A stretch of 64,000 nt of DNA. Origin: Ptiloglossa arizonensis (Eukaryota > Arthropoda > Insecta > Hymenoptera > Colletidae). The translations under genes and the position numbers were made by a program. The stretch's first letter is position 1. Every line of letters starts with the position of its first letter. The stretch is taken from assembly GCF_051014685.1 (NCBI RefSeq), contig NW_027478965.1, forward strand, positions 124,001 to 188,000, written 5' to 3'. Below the pieces are notes generated by a model, which was given only the letters and a program-made list of their open reading frames with translations, was not told the DNA's origin and ran no database searches. Positions 24,906 to 37,860 of this stretch are shown in pieces.

Positions 24906-27900
24906 CCCCCAAACTGCCATATCTCGCGAACGGATTGACCAATCCGCAAAATTTCTGTTGCATCTGAAAGTAGAAACTCGCCCGATTACAACGGTAGGTG
25001 TAGTTTTCCCCTAGGTCGTTCTAGTTATTCGTTTCGAGCATCAGAACTGGGAAAATTTTGAGTTTCTCAAGCGTTTCTTACTTCCAAACTGCCATATCTC
25101 GCGAACGGATCGACCAATCCGCAAAATTTCTGTTGCATCTGAAAGTAGAAACTCGCCCGATTACATCGGTATGCGTACTTTTCCCCTAGGCCGTTCTAGT
25201 TATTCGATTCGAGCATCAGAACTGCGAAAATTTTGAGTTTCTCAAGCGTTTCTTACCTCCAAACTGCCACATCTCGCGAACGGATTGACCAATCCGCAAA
25301 ATTTCTGCTGCATCTGAAAGTAGAAACTCGCCCGATTACAACGGTATGTGTAGTTTTCCCCTAGGCCGTTCCAGTTATTCGTTTGGAGCATCTGAACTGC
25401 GAAAATTTTGAGTTTCTCAAGCGTTTCTTACTTCCAAACTGCCATATCTCGCGAACGGATTGACCAATCCGCAAAATTTCTGTTTCATCTCAAAGTAGAA
25501 ACTCGCCCGATTACAACGGTACGGGTACTTCTCCCCTAGGCCGTTCTAGTCATTCGTTTCGAGCATCAGAACTGCGAAAATTTTGAGTTTCTCAAGCGTT
25601 TCTTACCTCCAAACTGCCATATCTCGCGAACGGATTGACCAATCCGCAAAATTTCTGCTGCATCTGAAAGTAGAAACTCGCCCGATTACAACGGTATGTG
25701 TAGTTTTCCCCTAGGCCGTTCCAGTTATTCATTTCGGGCATCAGAACTGCGAAAATTTTGAGTTTCTCAAGCGTTTCTTACCTCCAAACTGCCATATCTC
25801 GCGAACGGATTGACCAATCCGCAAAATTTCTGTTGCATCTGAAAGTAGAAACTCGCCCGATTACAACGGTATGCGTACTTTTCCCCTAGGCCGTTCTAGT
25901 TACTCGTTTCGAGCATCAGAACTGCGAAAATTTTGAGTTTCTCAAGCGTTTCTTACCTCCAAACTGTCATATCTCGCGAACGGATTGACCGATCCGCAAA
26001 ATTTCTGTTTCATCTCAAAGTAGAAACTCGCCCGATTACAACGGTACGCGTACTTCTCCCCTAGGCCGTTCTAGTCATTCGTTTCGAGCATTAGAACTGC
26101 GAAAATTTTGAGTTTCTCAAGCGTTTCTTACTTCCAAACTGCCATATCTCGCGAACGGATTGACCAATCCGCAAAATTTCTGTTGCTTCTGAAAGTAGAA
26201 ACTCGCCCGATTACAACGGTATGCGCACTCTTCCCCTAGGCCGTTCTAGTTACTCGTTTCGAGCATCAGAACTGCGAAAATTTTGAGTTTCTCATGCGTT
26301 TCTTACCCCCAAACTGCCATATCTCGCGAACGGATTGACCAATCCGCAAAATTTCTGTTGCATCTGAAAGTAGAAACTCGCCCGATTACAACGGTAGGTG
26401 TAGTTTTCCCCTAGGTCGTTCTAGTTATTCGTTTCGAGCATCAGAACTGGGAAAATTTTGAGTTTCTCAAGCGTTTCTTACTTCCAAACTGCCATATCTC
26501 GCGAACGGATCGACCAATCCGCAAAATTTCTGTTGCATCTGAAAGTAGAAACTCGCCCGATTACATCGGTATGCGTACTTTTCCCCTAGGCCGTTCTAGT
26601 TATTCGATTCGAGCATCAGAACTGCGAAAATTTTGAGTTTCTCAAGCGTTTCTTACCTCCAAACTGCCACATCTCGCGAACGGATTGACCAATCCGCAAA
26701 ATTTCTGCTGCATCTGAAAGTAGAAACTCGCCCGATTACAACGGTATGTGTAGTTTTCCCCTAGGCCGTTCCAGTTATTCGTTTGGAGCATCTGAACTGC
26801 GAAAATTTTGAGTTTCTCAAGCGTTTCTTACTTCCAAACTGCCATATCTCGCGAACGGATTGACCAATCCGCAAAATTTCTGTTTCATCTCAAAGTAGAA
26901 ACTCGCCCGATTACAACGGTACGGGTACTTCTCCCCTAGGCCGTTCTAGTCATTCGTTTCGAGCATCAGAACTGCGAAAATTTTGAGTTTCTCAAGCGTT
27001 TCTTACCTCCAAACTGCCATATCTCGCGAACGGATTGACCAATCCGCAAAATTTCTGTTGCATCGGAAAGTAGAAACTCGCCCGATTACAACGGTATGTG
27101 TAGTTTTCCCCTAGGCCGTTCCAGTTATTCATTTCGGGCATCAGAACTGCGAAAATTTTGAGTTTCTCAAGCGTTTCTTACCTCCAAACTGCCATATCTC
27201 GCGAACGGATTGACCAATCCGCAAAATTTCTGTTGCATCTGAAAGTAGAAACTCGCCCGATTACAACGGTATGCGTACTTTTCCCCTAGGCCGTTCTAGT
27301 CATTCGTTTCGAGCATCAGAACTGCGAAAATTTTGAGTTTCTCAAGCGTTTCTTACCTCCAAACTGCCATATCTCGCGAACGGATTGACCAATCCGCAAA
27401 ATTTCTGTTGCATCGGAAAGTAGAAACTCGCCCGATTACAACGGTATGTGTAGTTTTCCCCTAGGCCGTTCCAGTTATTCATTTCGGGCATCAGAACTGC
27501 GAAAATTTTGAGTTTCTCAAGCGTTTCTTACCTCCAAACTGCCATATCTCGCGAACGGATTGACCAATCCGCAAAATTTCTGTTGCATCTGAAAGTAGAA
27601 ACTCGCCCGATTACAACGGTATGCGTACTTTTCCCCTAGGCCGTTCTAGTTACTCGTTTCGAGCATCAGAACTGCGAAAATTTTGAGTTTCTCAAGCGTT
27701 TCTTACCTCCAAACTGCCACATCTCGCGAACGGATTGACCAATCCGCAAAATTTCTGCTGCATCTGAAAGTAGAAACTCGCCCGATTACAACGGTATGTG
27801 TAATTTTCCCCTAGGCCGTTCCAGTTATTCGTTTGGAGCATCTGAACTGCGAAAATTTTGAGTTTCTCAAGCGTTTCTTACTTCCAAACTGCCATATCTC

Positions 27901-30172
27901 GCGAACGGATTGACCAATCCGCAAAATTTCTGTTTCATCTCAAAGTAGAAACTCGCCCGATTACAACGGTACGGGTACTTCTCCCCTAGGCCGTTCTAGT
28001 CATTCGTTTCGAGCATCAGAACTGCGAAAATTTTGAGTTTCTCAAGCGTTTCTTACCTCCAAACTGCCATATCTCGCGAACGGATTGACCAATCCGCAAA
28101 ATTTCTGTTGCATCTGAAAGTAGAAACTCGCCCGATTACAACGGTATGTGTAGTTTTCCCCTAGGCCGTTCCAGTTATTCATTTCGGGCATCAGAACTGC
28201 GAAAATTTTGAGTTTCTCAAGCGTTTCTTACCTCCAAACTGCCATATCTCGCGAACGGATTGACCAATCCGCAAAATTTCTGTTGCATCTGAAAGTAGAA
28301 ACTCGCCCGATTACAACGGTATGCGTACTTTTCCCCTAGGCCGTTCTAGTTACTCGTTTCGAGCATCAGAACTGCGAAAATTTTGAGTTTCTCAAGCGTT
28401 TCTTACCTCCAAACTGCCATATCTCGCGAACGGATTGACCGATCCGCAAAATTTCTGTTTCATCTCAAAGTAGAAACTCGCCCGATTACAACGGTACGCG
28501 TACTTCTCCCCTAGGCCGTTCTAGTCATTCGTTTCGAGCATTAGAACTGCGAAAATTTTGAGTTTCTCAAGCGTTTCTTACTTCCAAACTGCCATATCTC
28601 GCGAACGGATTGACCAATCCCCAAAATTTCTGTTGCTTCTGAAAGTAGAAACTCGCCCGATTACAACGGTATGCGCACTCTTCCCCTAGGCCGTTCTAGT
28701 TACTCGTTTCGAGCATCAGAACTGCGAAAATTTTGAGTTTCTCATGCGTTTCTTACCCCCAAACTGCCATATCTCGCGAACGGATTGACCAATCCGCAAA
28801 ATTTCTGTTGCATCTGAAAGTAGAAACTCGCCCGATTACAACGGTAGGTGTAGTTTTCCCCTAGGTCGTTCTAGTTATTCGTTTCGAGCATCAGAACTGG
28901 GAAAATTTTGAGTTTCTCAAGCGTTTCTTACTTCCAAACTGCCATATCTCGCGAACGGATCGACCAATCCGCAAAATTTCTGTTGCATCTGAAAGTAGAA
29001 ACTCGCCCGATTACATCGGTATGCGTACTTTTCCCCTAGGCCGTTCTAGTTATTCGATTCGAGCATCAGAACTGCGAAAATTTTGAGTTTCTCAAGCGTT
29101 TCTTACCTCCAAACTGCCACATCTCGCGAACGGATTGACCAATCCGCAAAATTTCTGCTGCATCTGAAAGTAGAAACTCGCCCGATTACAACGGTATGTG
29201 TAGTTTTCCCCTAGGCCGTTCCAGTTATTCGTTTGGAGCATCTGAACTGCGAAAATTTTGAGTTTCTCAAGCGTTTCTTACTTCCAAACTGCCATATCTC
29301 GCGAACGGATTGACCAATCCGCAAAATTTCTGTTTCATCTCAAAGTAGAAACTCGCCCGATTACAACGGTACGGGTACTTCTCCCCTAGGCCGTTCTAGT
29401 CATTCGTTTCGAGCATCAGAACTGCGAAAATTTTGAGTTTCTCAAGCGTTTCTTTCCTCCAAACTGCCATATCTCGCGAACGGATTGACCAATCCGCAAA
29501 ATTTCTGTTGCATCGGAAAGTAGAAACTCGCCCGATTACAACGGTATGTGTAGTTTTCCCCTAGGCCGTTCCAGTTATTCATTTCGGGCATCAGAACTGC
29601 GAAAATTTTGAGTTTCTCAAGCGTTTCTTACCTCCAAACTGCCATATCTCGCGAACGGATTGACCAATCCGCAAAATTTCTGTTGCATCTGAAAGTAGAA
29701 ACTCGCCCGATTACAACGGTATGCGTACTTTTCCCCTAGGCCGTTCTAGTTACTCGTTTCGAGCATCAGAACTGCGAAAATTTTGAGTTTCTCAAGCGTT
29801 TCTTACCTCCAAACTGCCACATCTCGCGAACGGATTGACCAATCCGCAAAATTTCTGCTGCATCTGAAAGTAGAAACTCGCCCGATTACAACGGTATGTG
29901 TAGTTTTCCCCTAGGCCGTTCCAGTTATTCGTTTGGAGCATCTGAACTGCGAAAATTTTGAGTTTCTCAAGCGTTTCTTACTTCCAAACTGCCATATCTC
30001 GCGAACGGATTGACCAATCCGCAAAATTTCTGTTTCATCTCAAAGTAGAAACTCGCCCGATTACAACGGTACGGGTACTTCTCCCCTAGGCCGTTCTAGT
30101 CATTCGTTTCGAGCATCAGAACTGCGAAAATTTTGAGTTTCTCAAGCGTTTCTTACCTCCAAACTGCCATAT
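23873..30172 (+). repeat. 1,400-bp octamer higher-order repeat (a-h)
   Basis: Type a monomers start at 23,873, 25,273, 26,673, 27,723, 29,123 and 29,823. Three units are complete octamers a-b-c-d-e-f-g-h of exactly 1,400 bp (23,873, 25,273 and 27,723). The unit at 26,673 is a hexamer (a, b, c, b/d hybrid, c, d) and the one at 29,123 is a tetramer (a-d). The last unit, at 29,823, breaks off after a-b. The d-to-a shortcut that makes the tetramer also occurs at 12,150-12,849. The octamer looks like the ordered parent structure of the irregular domain to its left. Confidence 0.87.
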
Positions 30173-33100
30173 CTCGCGAACGGATTGACCAATCCGCAAA
30201 ATTTCTGTTGCATCTGAAAGTAGAAACTCGCCCGATTACAACGGTATGCGTACTTTTCCCCTAGGCCGTTCTAGTTACTCGTTTCGAGCATCAGAACTGC
30301 GAAAATTTTGAGTTTCTCGAGGGTTTCTTACCTCCAAACTGCCATATCTCGCGAACGGATTGACTAATCCGCAAAATTTCTGTTGCATCTGAAAGTAGAA
30401 ACTCGCCCGATTACAACGGTATGTGTAGTTTTCCCCTAGGCCGTTCCAGTTACTCGTTTCGAGCATCAGAACTGCGAAAATTTTGAGTTTCTCAAGCGTT
30501 TCTTATCTTCAAACTGCCATATCTCGCGAACGGATTGACCAATCCGCAAAATTTCTGTTGCATCTGAAAGTAGAAACTCGCCCGATTACAACGGTATGCG
30601 TACTTTTCCCCTAGGCCGTTCTAGTTACTCGTTTCGAGCATCAGAACTGCGAAAATTTTGAGTTTCTCGAGGGTTTCTTACCTCCAAACTGCCATATCTC
30701 GCGAACGGATTGACCAATCCGCAAAATTTCTGTTGCATCTGAAAGTAGAAACTCGCCCGATTACAACGGTATGTGTAGTTTTCCCCTAGGCCGTTCCAGT
30801 TATTCATTTCGAGCATCAGAACTGCGAAAATTTTGAGTTTCTCAAGCGTTTCTTACCTCCAAACTGCCATATCTCGCGAACGGATTGACCAATCCGCAAA
30901 ATTTCTGTTGCTTCTGAAAGTAGAAACTCGCCCGATTACAACGGTATGCGCACTTTTCCCCTAGGCCGTTCTAGTTACTCGTTTCGAGCATCAGAACTGC
31001 GAAAATTTTGAGTTTCTCATGCGTTTCTTACATCCAAACTGCCATATCTCGCGAACGGATTGACCAATCCGCAAAATTTCTGTTGCATCTGAAAGTAGAA
31101 ACTCGCCCGATTACAACGGTAGGTGTAGTTTTCCCCTAGGTCGTTCTAGTTATTCGTTTCGAGCATCAGAACTGCGAAAATTTTGAGTTTCTCAAGCGTT
31201 TCTTACTTCCAAATTGCCATATCTCGCGAACGGATCGACCAATCCGCAAAATTTCTGTTGCATCTGAAAGTAGAAACTCGCCCGATTACAACGGTATGCG
31301 TACTTTTCCCCTAGGCCGTTCTAGTTACTCGTTTCGAGCATCAGAACTGCGAAAATTTTGAGTTTCTCAAGCGTTTCTTAGCTTCAAACTGCCATATCTC
31401 GCGAACGGATTGACCAATCCGCAAAATTTCTGTTGCATCTGAAAGTAGAAACTCGCCCGATTACAACGGTATGCGTACTTTTCCCCTAGGCCGTTCTAGT
31501 TACTCGTTTCGAGCATCAGAACTGCGAAAATTTTGAGTTTCTCGAGGGTTCCTTATCTCCAAACTGCCATATCTCGCGAACGGATTGATCAATCCGCAAA
31601 ATTTCTGTTGCATCTGAAAGTAGAAACTCGCCCGATTACAACGGTATGCGTACTTTTCCCCTAGGCCGTTCTAGTTACTCGTTTCGAGCATCAGAACTGC
31701 GAAAATTTTGAGTTTCTCAAGCGTTTCTTACCTCCAAACTGCCATATCTCGCGAACGGATTGACCAATCCGCAAAATTTCTGTTGCATCTGAAAGTAGAA
31801 ACTCGCCAGATTACAACGGTAGGTGTAGTTTTCCCCTAGGCCGTTCTAGTTATTCGTTTCGAGCATCAGAACTGCGAAAATTTTGAGTATCTCAAGCGTT
31901 TCTTACCTCCAAACTGCCATATCTCGCGAACGGATTGACCAATCCGCAAAATTTCTGTTGCATCTGAAAGTAGAAACTCGCCCGGTTACAACGGCATGTG
32001 TAGTTTTCCCCTAGGCCGTTCCAGTTATTCATTTCGAGCATCAGAACTGCGAAAATTTTGAGTTTCTCAAGCGTTTCTTACCTCCAAACTGCCATATCTC
32101 TCGAACGGATTGACCAATCCGCAAAATTTCTGTTGCTTCTGAAAGTAGAAACTCGCCCGATTACAACGGTATGCGCACTTTTCCCCTAGGCCGTTCTAGT
32201 TACTCGTTTCGAGCATCAGAACTGCGAAAATTTTGAGTTTCTCATGCGTTTCTTACCTCCAAACTGCCATATCTCGCGAACGGATTGACCAATCCGCAAA
32301 ATTTCTGTTGCATCTGAAAGTAGAAACTCGCCCGATTACAACGGTAGGTGTAGTTTTCCCCTAGGTCGTTCTAGTTATTCGTTTCGAGCATCAGAACTGC
32401 GAAAATTTTGAGTTTCTCAAGCGTTTCTTACTTCCAAAGTGCCATATCTCGCGAACGGATCGACCAATCCGCAAAATTTCTGTTGCATCTGAAAGTAGAA
32501 ACTCGCCCGATTACATCGGTATGCGTACTTTTCCCCTAGGCCGTTCTAGTTATTCGATTCGAGCATCAGAACTGCGAACATTTTGAGTTTCTCAAGCGTT
32601 TCTTACCTCCAAACTGCCACATCTCGTGAACGGATTGACCAATCCGCAAAATTTCTGCTGCATCTGAAAGTAGAAACTCGCCCGATTACAACGGTATGTG
32701 TAGTTTTCCCCTAGGCCGTTCCAGTTATTCGTTTCGAGCATCAGAACTGCGAAAATTTTGAGTTTCTCAAGCGTTTCTTACTTCCAAACTGCCATATCTC
32801 GCGAACGGATTGACCAATCCGCAAAATTTCTGTTTCATCTCAAAGCAGAAACTCGCCCGATTACAACGGTACGCGTACTTCTCCCCTAGGCCGTTCTAGT
32901 CATTCGTTTCGAGCATCAGAACTGCGAAAATTTTGAGTTTCTCAAGCGTTTCTTACCTCCAAACTGCCATATCTCGCGAACGGATTGACCAATCCGCAAA
33001 ATTTCTGTTGCATCTGAAAGTAGAAACTCGCCCGATTACAACGGTATGTGTAGTTTTCCCCTAGGCCGTTCCGGTTATTCATTTCGGGCATCAGAACTGC

Positions 33101-36100
33101 GAAAATTTTGAGTTTCTCAAGCGTTTCTTACCTCCAAACTGCCATATCTCGCGAACGGATTGACCAATCCGCAAAATTTCTATTGCATCTGAAAGTAGAA
33201 ACTCGCCCGATTACAACGGTAGGTGTAGTTTTCCCCTAGGCCGTTCTAGTTATTCGTTTCGAGAATCAGAACTGCGAAAATTTTGAGTATCTCAAGCGTT
33301 TCTTACCTCCAAACTGCCATATCTCGCGAACGGATTGACCAATCCGCAAAATTTCTGTTGCATCTGAAAGTAGAAACTCGCCCGGTTACAACGGCATGTG
33401 TAGTTTTCCCCTAGGCCGTTCCAGTTATTCATTTCGAGCATCAGAACTGCGAAAATTTTGAGTTTCTCAAGCGTTTCTTACCTCCAAACTGCCATATCTC
33501 TCGAACGGATTGACCAATCCGCAAAATTTCTGTTGCTTCTGAAAGTAGAAACTCGCCCGATTACAACGGTATGCGTACTTTTCCCCTAGGCCGTTCTAGT
33601 TATTCGATTCGAGCATCAGAACTGCGAACATTTTGAGTTTCTCAAGCGTTTCTTACCTCCAAACTGCCACATCTCGTGAACGGATTGACCAATCCGCAAA
33701 ATTTCTGCTGCATCTGAAAGTAGAAACTCGCCCGATTACAACGGTATGTGTAGTTTTCCCCTAGGCCGTTCCAGTTATTCGTTTCGAGCATCAGAACTGC
33801 GAAAATTTTGAGTTTCTCAAGCGTTTCTTACTTCCAAACTGCCATATCTCGCGAACGGATTGACCAATCCGCAAAATTTCTGTTGCATCTGAAAGTAGAA
33901 ACTCGCCCGATTACAACGGTATGTGTAGTTTTCCCCTAGGCCGTTCCGGTTATTCATTTCGGGCATCAGAACTGCGAAAATTTTGAGTTTCTCAAGCGTT
34001 TCTTACCTCCAAACTGCCATATCTCGCGAACGGATTGACCAATCCGCAAAATTTCTGTTGCATCTGAAAGTAGAAACTCGCCCGATTACAACGGTAGGTG
34101 TAGTTTTCCCCTAGGCCGTTCTAGTTACTCGTTTCGAGCATCAGAACTGCGAAAATTTTGAGTTTCTCATGCGTTTCTTACCTCCAAACTGCCATATCTC
34201 GCGAGCGGATTGACCAATCCGCAAAATTTCTGTTGCATCTGAAAGTAGAAACTCGCCCGATTACAACGGTAGGTGTAGTTTTCCCCTAGGTCGTTCTAGT
34301 TATTCGCTTCGAGCATCAGAACTGCGAAAATTTTGAGTTTCTCAAGCGTTTCTTACTTCCAAATTGCCATATCTCGCGAACGGATCGACCAATCCGCAAA
34401 ATTTCTGTTGCATCTGAAAGTAGAAACTCGCCCGATTACATCGGTATGCGTACTTTTCCCCTAGGCCGTTCTAGTTATTCGATTCGAGCATCAGAACTGC
34501 GAAAATTTTGAGTTTCTCAAGCGTTTCTTACCTCCAAACTGCCATATCTCGCGAACGGATTGACCAATCCGCAAAATTTCTGTTGCATCTGAAAGTAGAA
34601 ACTCGCCCGATTACAACGGTATGTGTAGTTTTCCCCTAGGCCGATCCAGTTATTCATTTCGGGCATCAAAACTGCGAAAATTTTGAGTTTCTCAAGCGTT
34701 TCTTACCTCCAAACTGCCATATCTCGCGCACGGATTGACCAATCCGCAAAATTTCTGTTGCATCTGAAAGTAGAAACACGCCCGATTACAACGGTATGCG
34801 TACTTTTCCCCTAGGCCGTTCTAGTTACTCGTTTCGAGCATCAGAACTGCGAAAATTTTGAGTTTCTCAAGCGTTTCTTGTTTTCAAACTGCCATATCTC
34901 GCGAACGGATTGACCAATCCGCAAAATTTCTGTTGCATCTGAAAGTAGAAACTCGCCCGATTACAACGGTATGCGTACTTTTCCCCTAGGCCGTTCTAGT
35001 TACTCGTTTCGAGCATCAGAACTGCGAAAATTTTGAGTTTCTCGAGGGTTCCTTATCTCCAAACTGCCATATCTCGCGAACGGATTGATCAATCCGCAAA
35101 ATTTCTGTTGCATCTGAAAGTAGAAACTCGCCCGATTACAACGGTATGCGTACTTTTCCCCTAGGCCGTTCTAGTTACTCGTTTCGAGCATCAGAACTGC
35201 GAAAATTTTGAGTTTCTCAAGCGTTTCTTACCTCCAAACTGCCATATCTCGCGAACGGATTGACCAATCCGCAAAATTTCTGTTGCATCTGAAAGTAGAA
35301 ACTCGCCCGATTACAACGGTAGGTGTAGTTTTCCCCTAGGTCGTTCTAGTTATTCGTTTCGAGCATCAGAACTGCGAAAATTTTGAGTTTCTCAAGCGTT
35401 TCTTACTTCCAAATTGCCATATCTCGCGAACGGATCGACCAATCCGCAAAATTTCTGTTGCATCTGAAAGTAGAAACTCGCCCGATTACATCGGTATGCG
35501 TACTTTTCCCCTAGGCCGTTCTACTTATTCGATTCGAGCATCAGAACTGCGAAAATTTTGAGTTTCTCAAGCGTTTCTTACCTCCAAACTGCCACATCTC
35601 GTGAACGGATTGACCAATCCGCAAAATTTCTGCTGCATCTGAAAGTAGAAACTCGCCCGATTACAACGGTATGTGTAGTTTTCCCCTAGGCCGTTCTAGT
35701 TACTCGTTTCGAGCATCAGAACTGCGAAAATTTTGAGTTTCTCAAGCGTTTCTTATTTTCAAACTGCCATATCTCGCGAACGGATTGACCAATCCGCAAA
35801 ATTTCTGTTGCATCTGAAAGTAGAAACTCGCCCGATTACAACGGTGTGCGTACTTTTCCCCTAGGCCGTTCTAGTTACTCGTTTCGAGCATCAGAACTGC
35901 GAAAATTTTGAGTTTCTCGTGGGTTCCTTATCTCCAAACTGCCATATCTCGCGAACGGATTGATCAATCCGCAAAATTTCTGTTGCATCTGAAAGTAGAA
36001 ACTCGCCCGATTACAACGGTATGCGTACTTTTCCCCTAGGCCGTTCTAGTTACTCGTTTCGAGCATCAGAACTGCGAAAATTTTGAGTTTCTCAAGCGTT

Positions 36101-37860
36101 TCTTACCTCCAAACAGCCATATCTCGCGAACGGATTGACCAATCCGCAAAATTTCTGTTGCATCTGAAAGTAGAAACTCGCCAGATTACAACGGTAGGTG
36201 TAGTTTTCCCCTAGGCCGTTCTAGTTATTCGTTTCGAGCATCAGAACTGCGAAAATATTGAGTATCTCAAGCGTTTCTTACCTCCAAACTGCCATATATC
36301 GCGAACGGATTGACCAATCCGCAAAATTTCTGTTGCATCTGAAAGTAGAAACTCGCCAGATTACAACGGTAGGTGTAGTTTTCCCCTAGGCCGTTCTAGT
36401 TATTCGTTTCGAGCATCAGAACTGCGAAAATTTTGAGTATCTCAAGCGTTTCTTACCTCCAAACTGCCATATCTCGCGAACGGATCGACCAATCCGCAAA
36501 ATTTCTGTTGCATCTGAAAGTAGAAACTCGCCCGATTACATCGGTATGCGTACTTTTCCCCTAGGCCGTTCTAGTTATTCGATTCGAGCATCAGAACTGC
36601 GAAAATTTTGAGTTTCTCAAGCGTTTCTTACCTCCAAACTGCCACATCTCGTGAACGGATTGACCAATCCGCAAAATTTCTGCTGCATCTGAAAGTAGAA
36701 ACTCGCCCGATTACAACGGTATGTGTAGTTTTCCCCTAGGCCGTTCCAGTTATTCGTTTCGAGCATCAGAACTGCGAAAATTTTGAGTTTCTCAAGCGTT
36801 TCTTACTTCCAAACTGCCATATCTCGCGAACGGATTGACCAATCCGCAAAATTTCTGTTTCATCTCAAAGCAGAAACTCGCCCGATTACAACGGTACGCG
36901 TACTTCTCCCCTAGGCCGTTCTAGTCATTCGTTTCGAGCATCAGAACTGCGAAAATTTTGAGTTTCTCAAGCGTTTCTTACCTCCAAACTGCCATATCTC
37001 GCGAACGGATTGACCAATCCGCAAAATTTCTGTTGCATCTGAAAGTAGAAACTCGCCCGATTACAACGGTATGTGTAGTTTTCCCCTAGGCCGTTCCGGT
37101 TATTCATTTCGGGCATCAGAACTGCGAAAATTTTGAGTTTCTCAAGCGTTTCTTACCTCCAAACTGCCATATCTCGCGAACGGATTGACCAATCCGCAAA
37201 ATTTCTGTTGCATCTGAAAGTAGAAACTCGCCCGATTACAACGGTAGGTGTAGTTTTCCCCTAGGCCGTTCTAGTTATTCGTTTCTAGCAACAGAACTGC
37301 GAAAATTTTGAGTTTCTCAAGCGTTTCTTATTTCCAAACTGCCATATCTCGCGAACGGATCGACCAATCCGCAAAATTTCTGTTGCATCTGAAAGTAGAA
37401 ACTCGCCCGATTACAACGGTAGGAGTAGTTTTCCCCTCGGCCGTTCTAGTTATTCGTTTCGAGCATCAGAACTGCGAAAATTTTGAGTTTCTCAAGCGTT
37501 TCTTACCTCCAAACTGCCATATCTCGCGAACGGATTGACCAATCCGCAAAATTTCTGTTGCATCTGAAAGAAGAAACTCGCCCGATTACAACGGTATGCG
37601 TACTTTTCCCCTAGGCCGTTCTAGTTACTCGTTTCGAGCATCAGAACTGCGAAAATTTTGAGTTTCTCAAGCGTTTCTTATCTCCAAACTGCCATATCTC
37701 GCGAACGGATTGATCAATCCGCAAAATTTCTGTTGCATCTGAAAGTAGAAACACGCCCGATTACATCAGTATGCGTACTTTTCCCCTAGGCCGTTCTAGT
37801 TATTCGATTCGATCATCAGAGCTGCGAACATTTTGAGTTTCTCAAGCGTTTCTTATTTCC
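30173..37860 (+). repeat. Diversified family B stretch with partial duplications
   Basis: These are 175-bp family B monomers in perfect phase but without a stable higher-order period. Partial repeats are visible. The group with CCCGGTTACAACGGCATG, GAGTATCTC and ATCTCTCGAACGG near 31,860-32,150 recurs 1,400 bp downstream. GCGAACATTTTG with ATCTCGTGAACGG recurs near 32,575-32,625 and 33,625-33,675. The CTCGAGGGTTCC group near 31,541 recurs 3,500 bp downstream at 35,041. ATCTCGTGAACGG marks also lie near 35,596 and 36,646. Reverse-strand ORFs at 30,275-30,466 and 30,625-30,816 are chance frames through two near-identical monomers. Confidence 0.8.
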
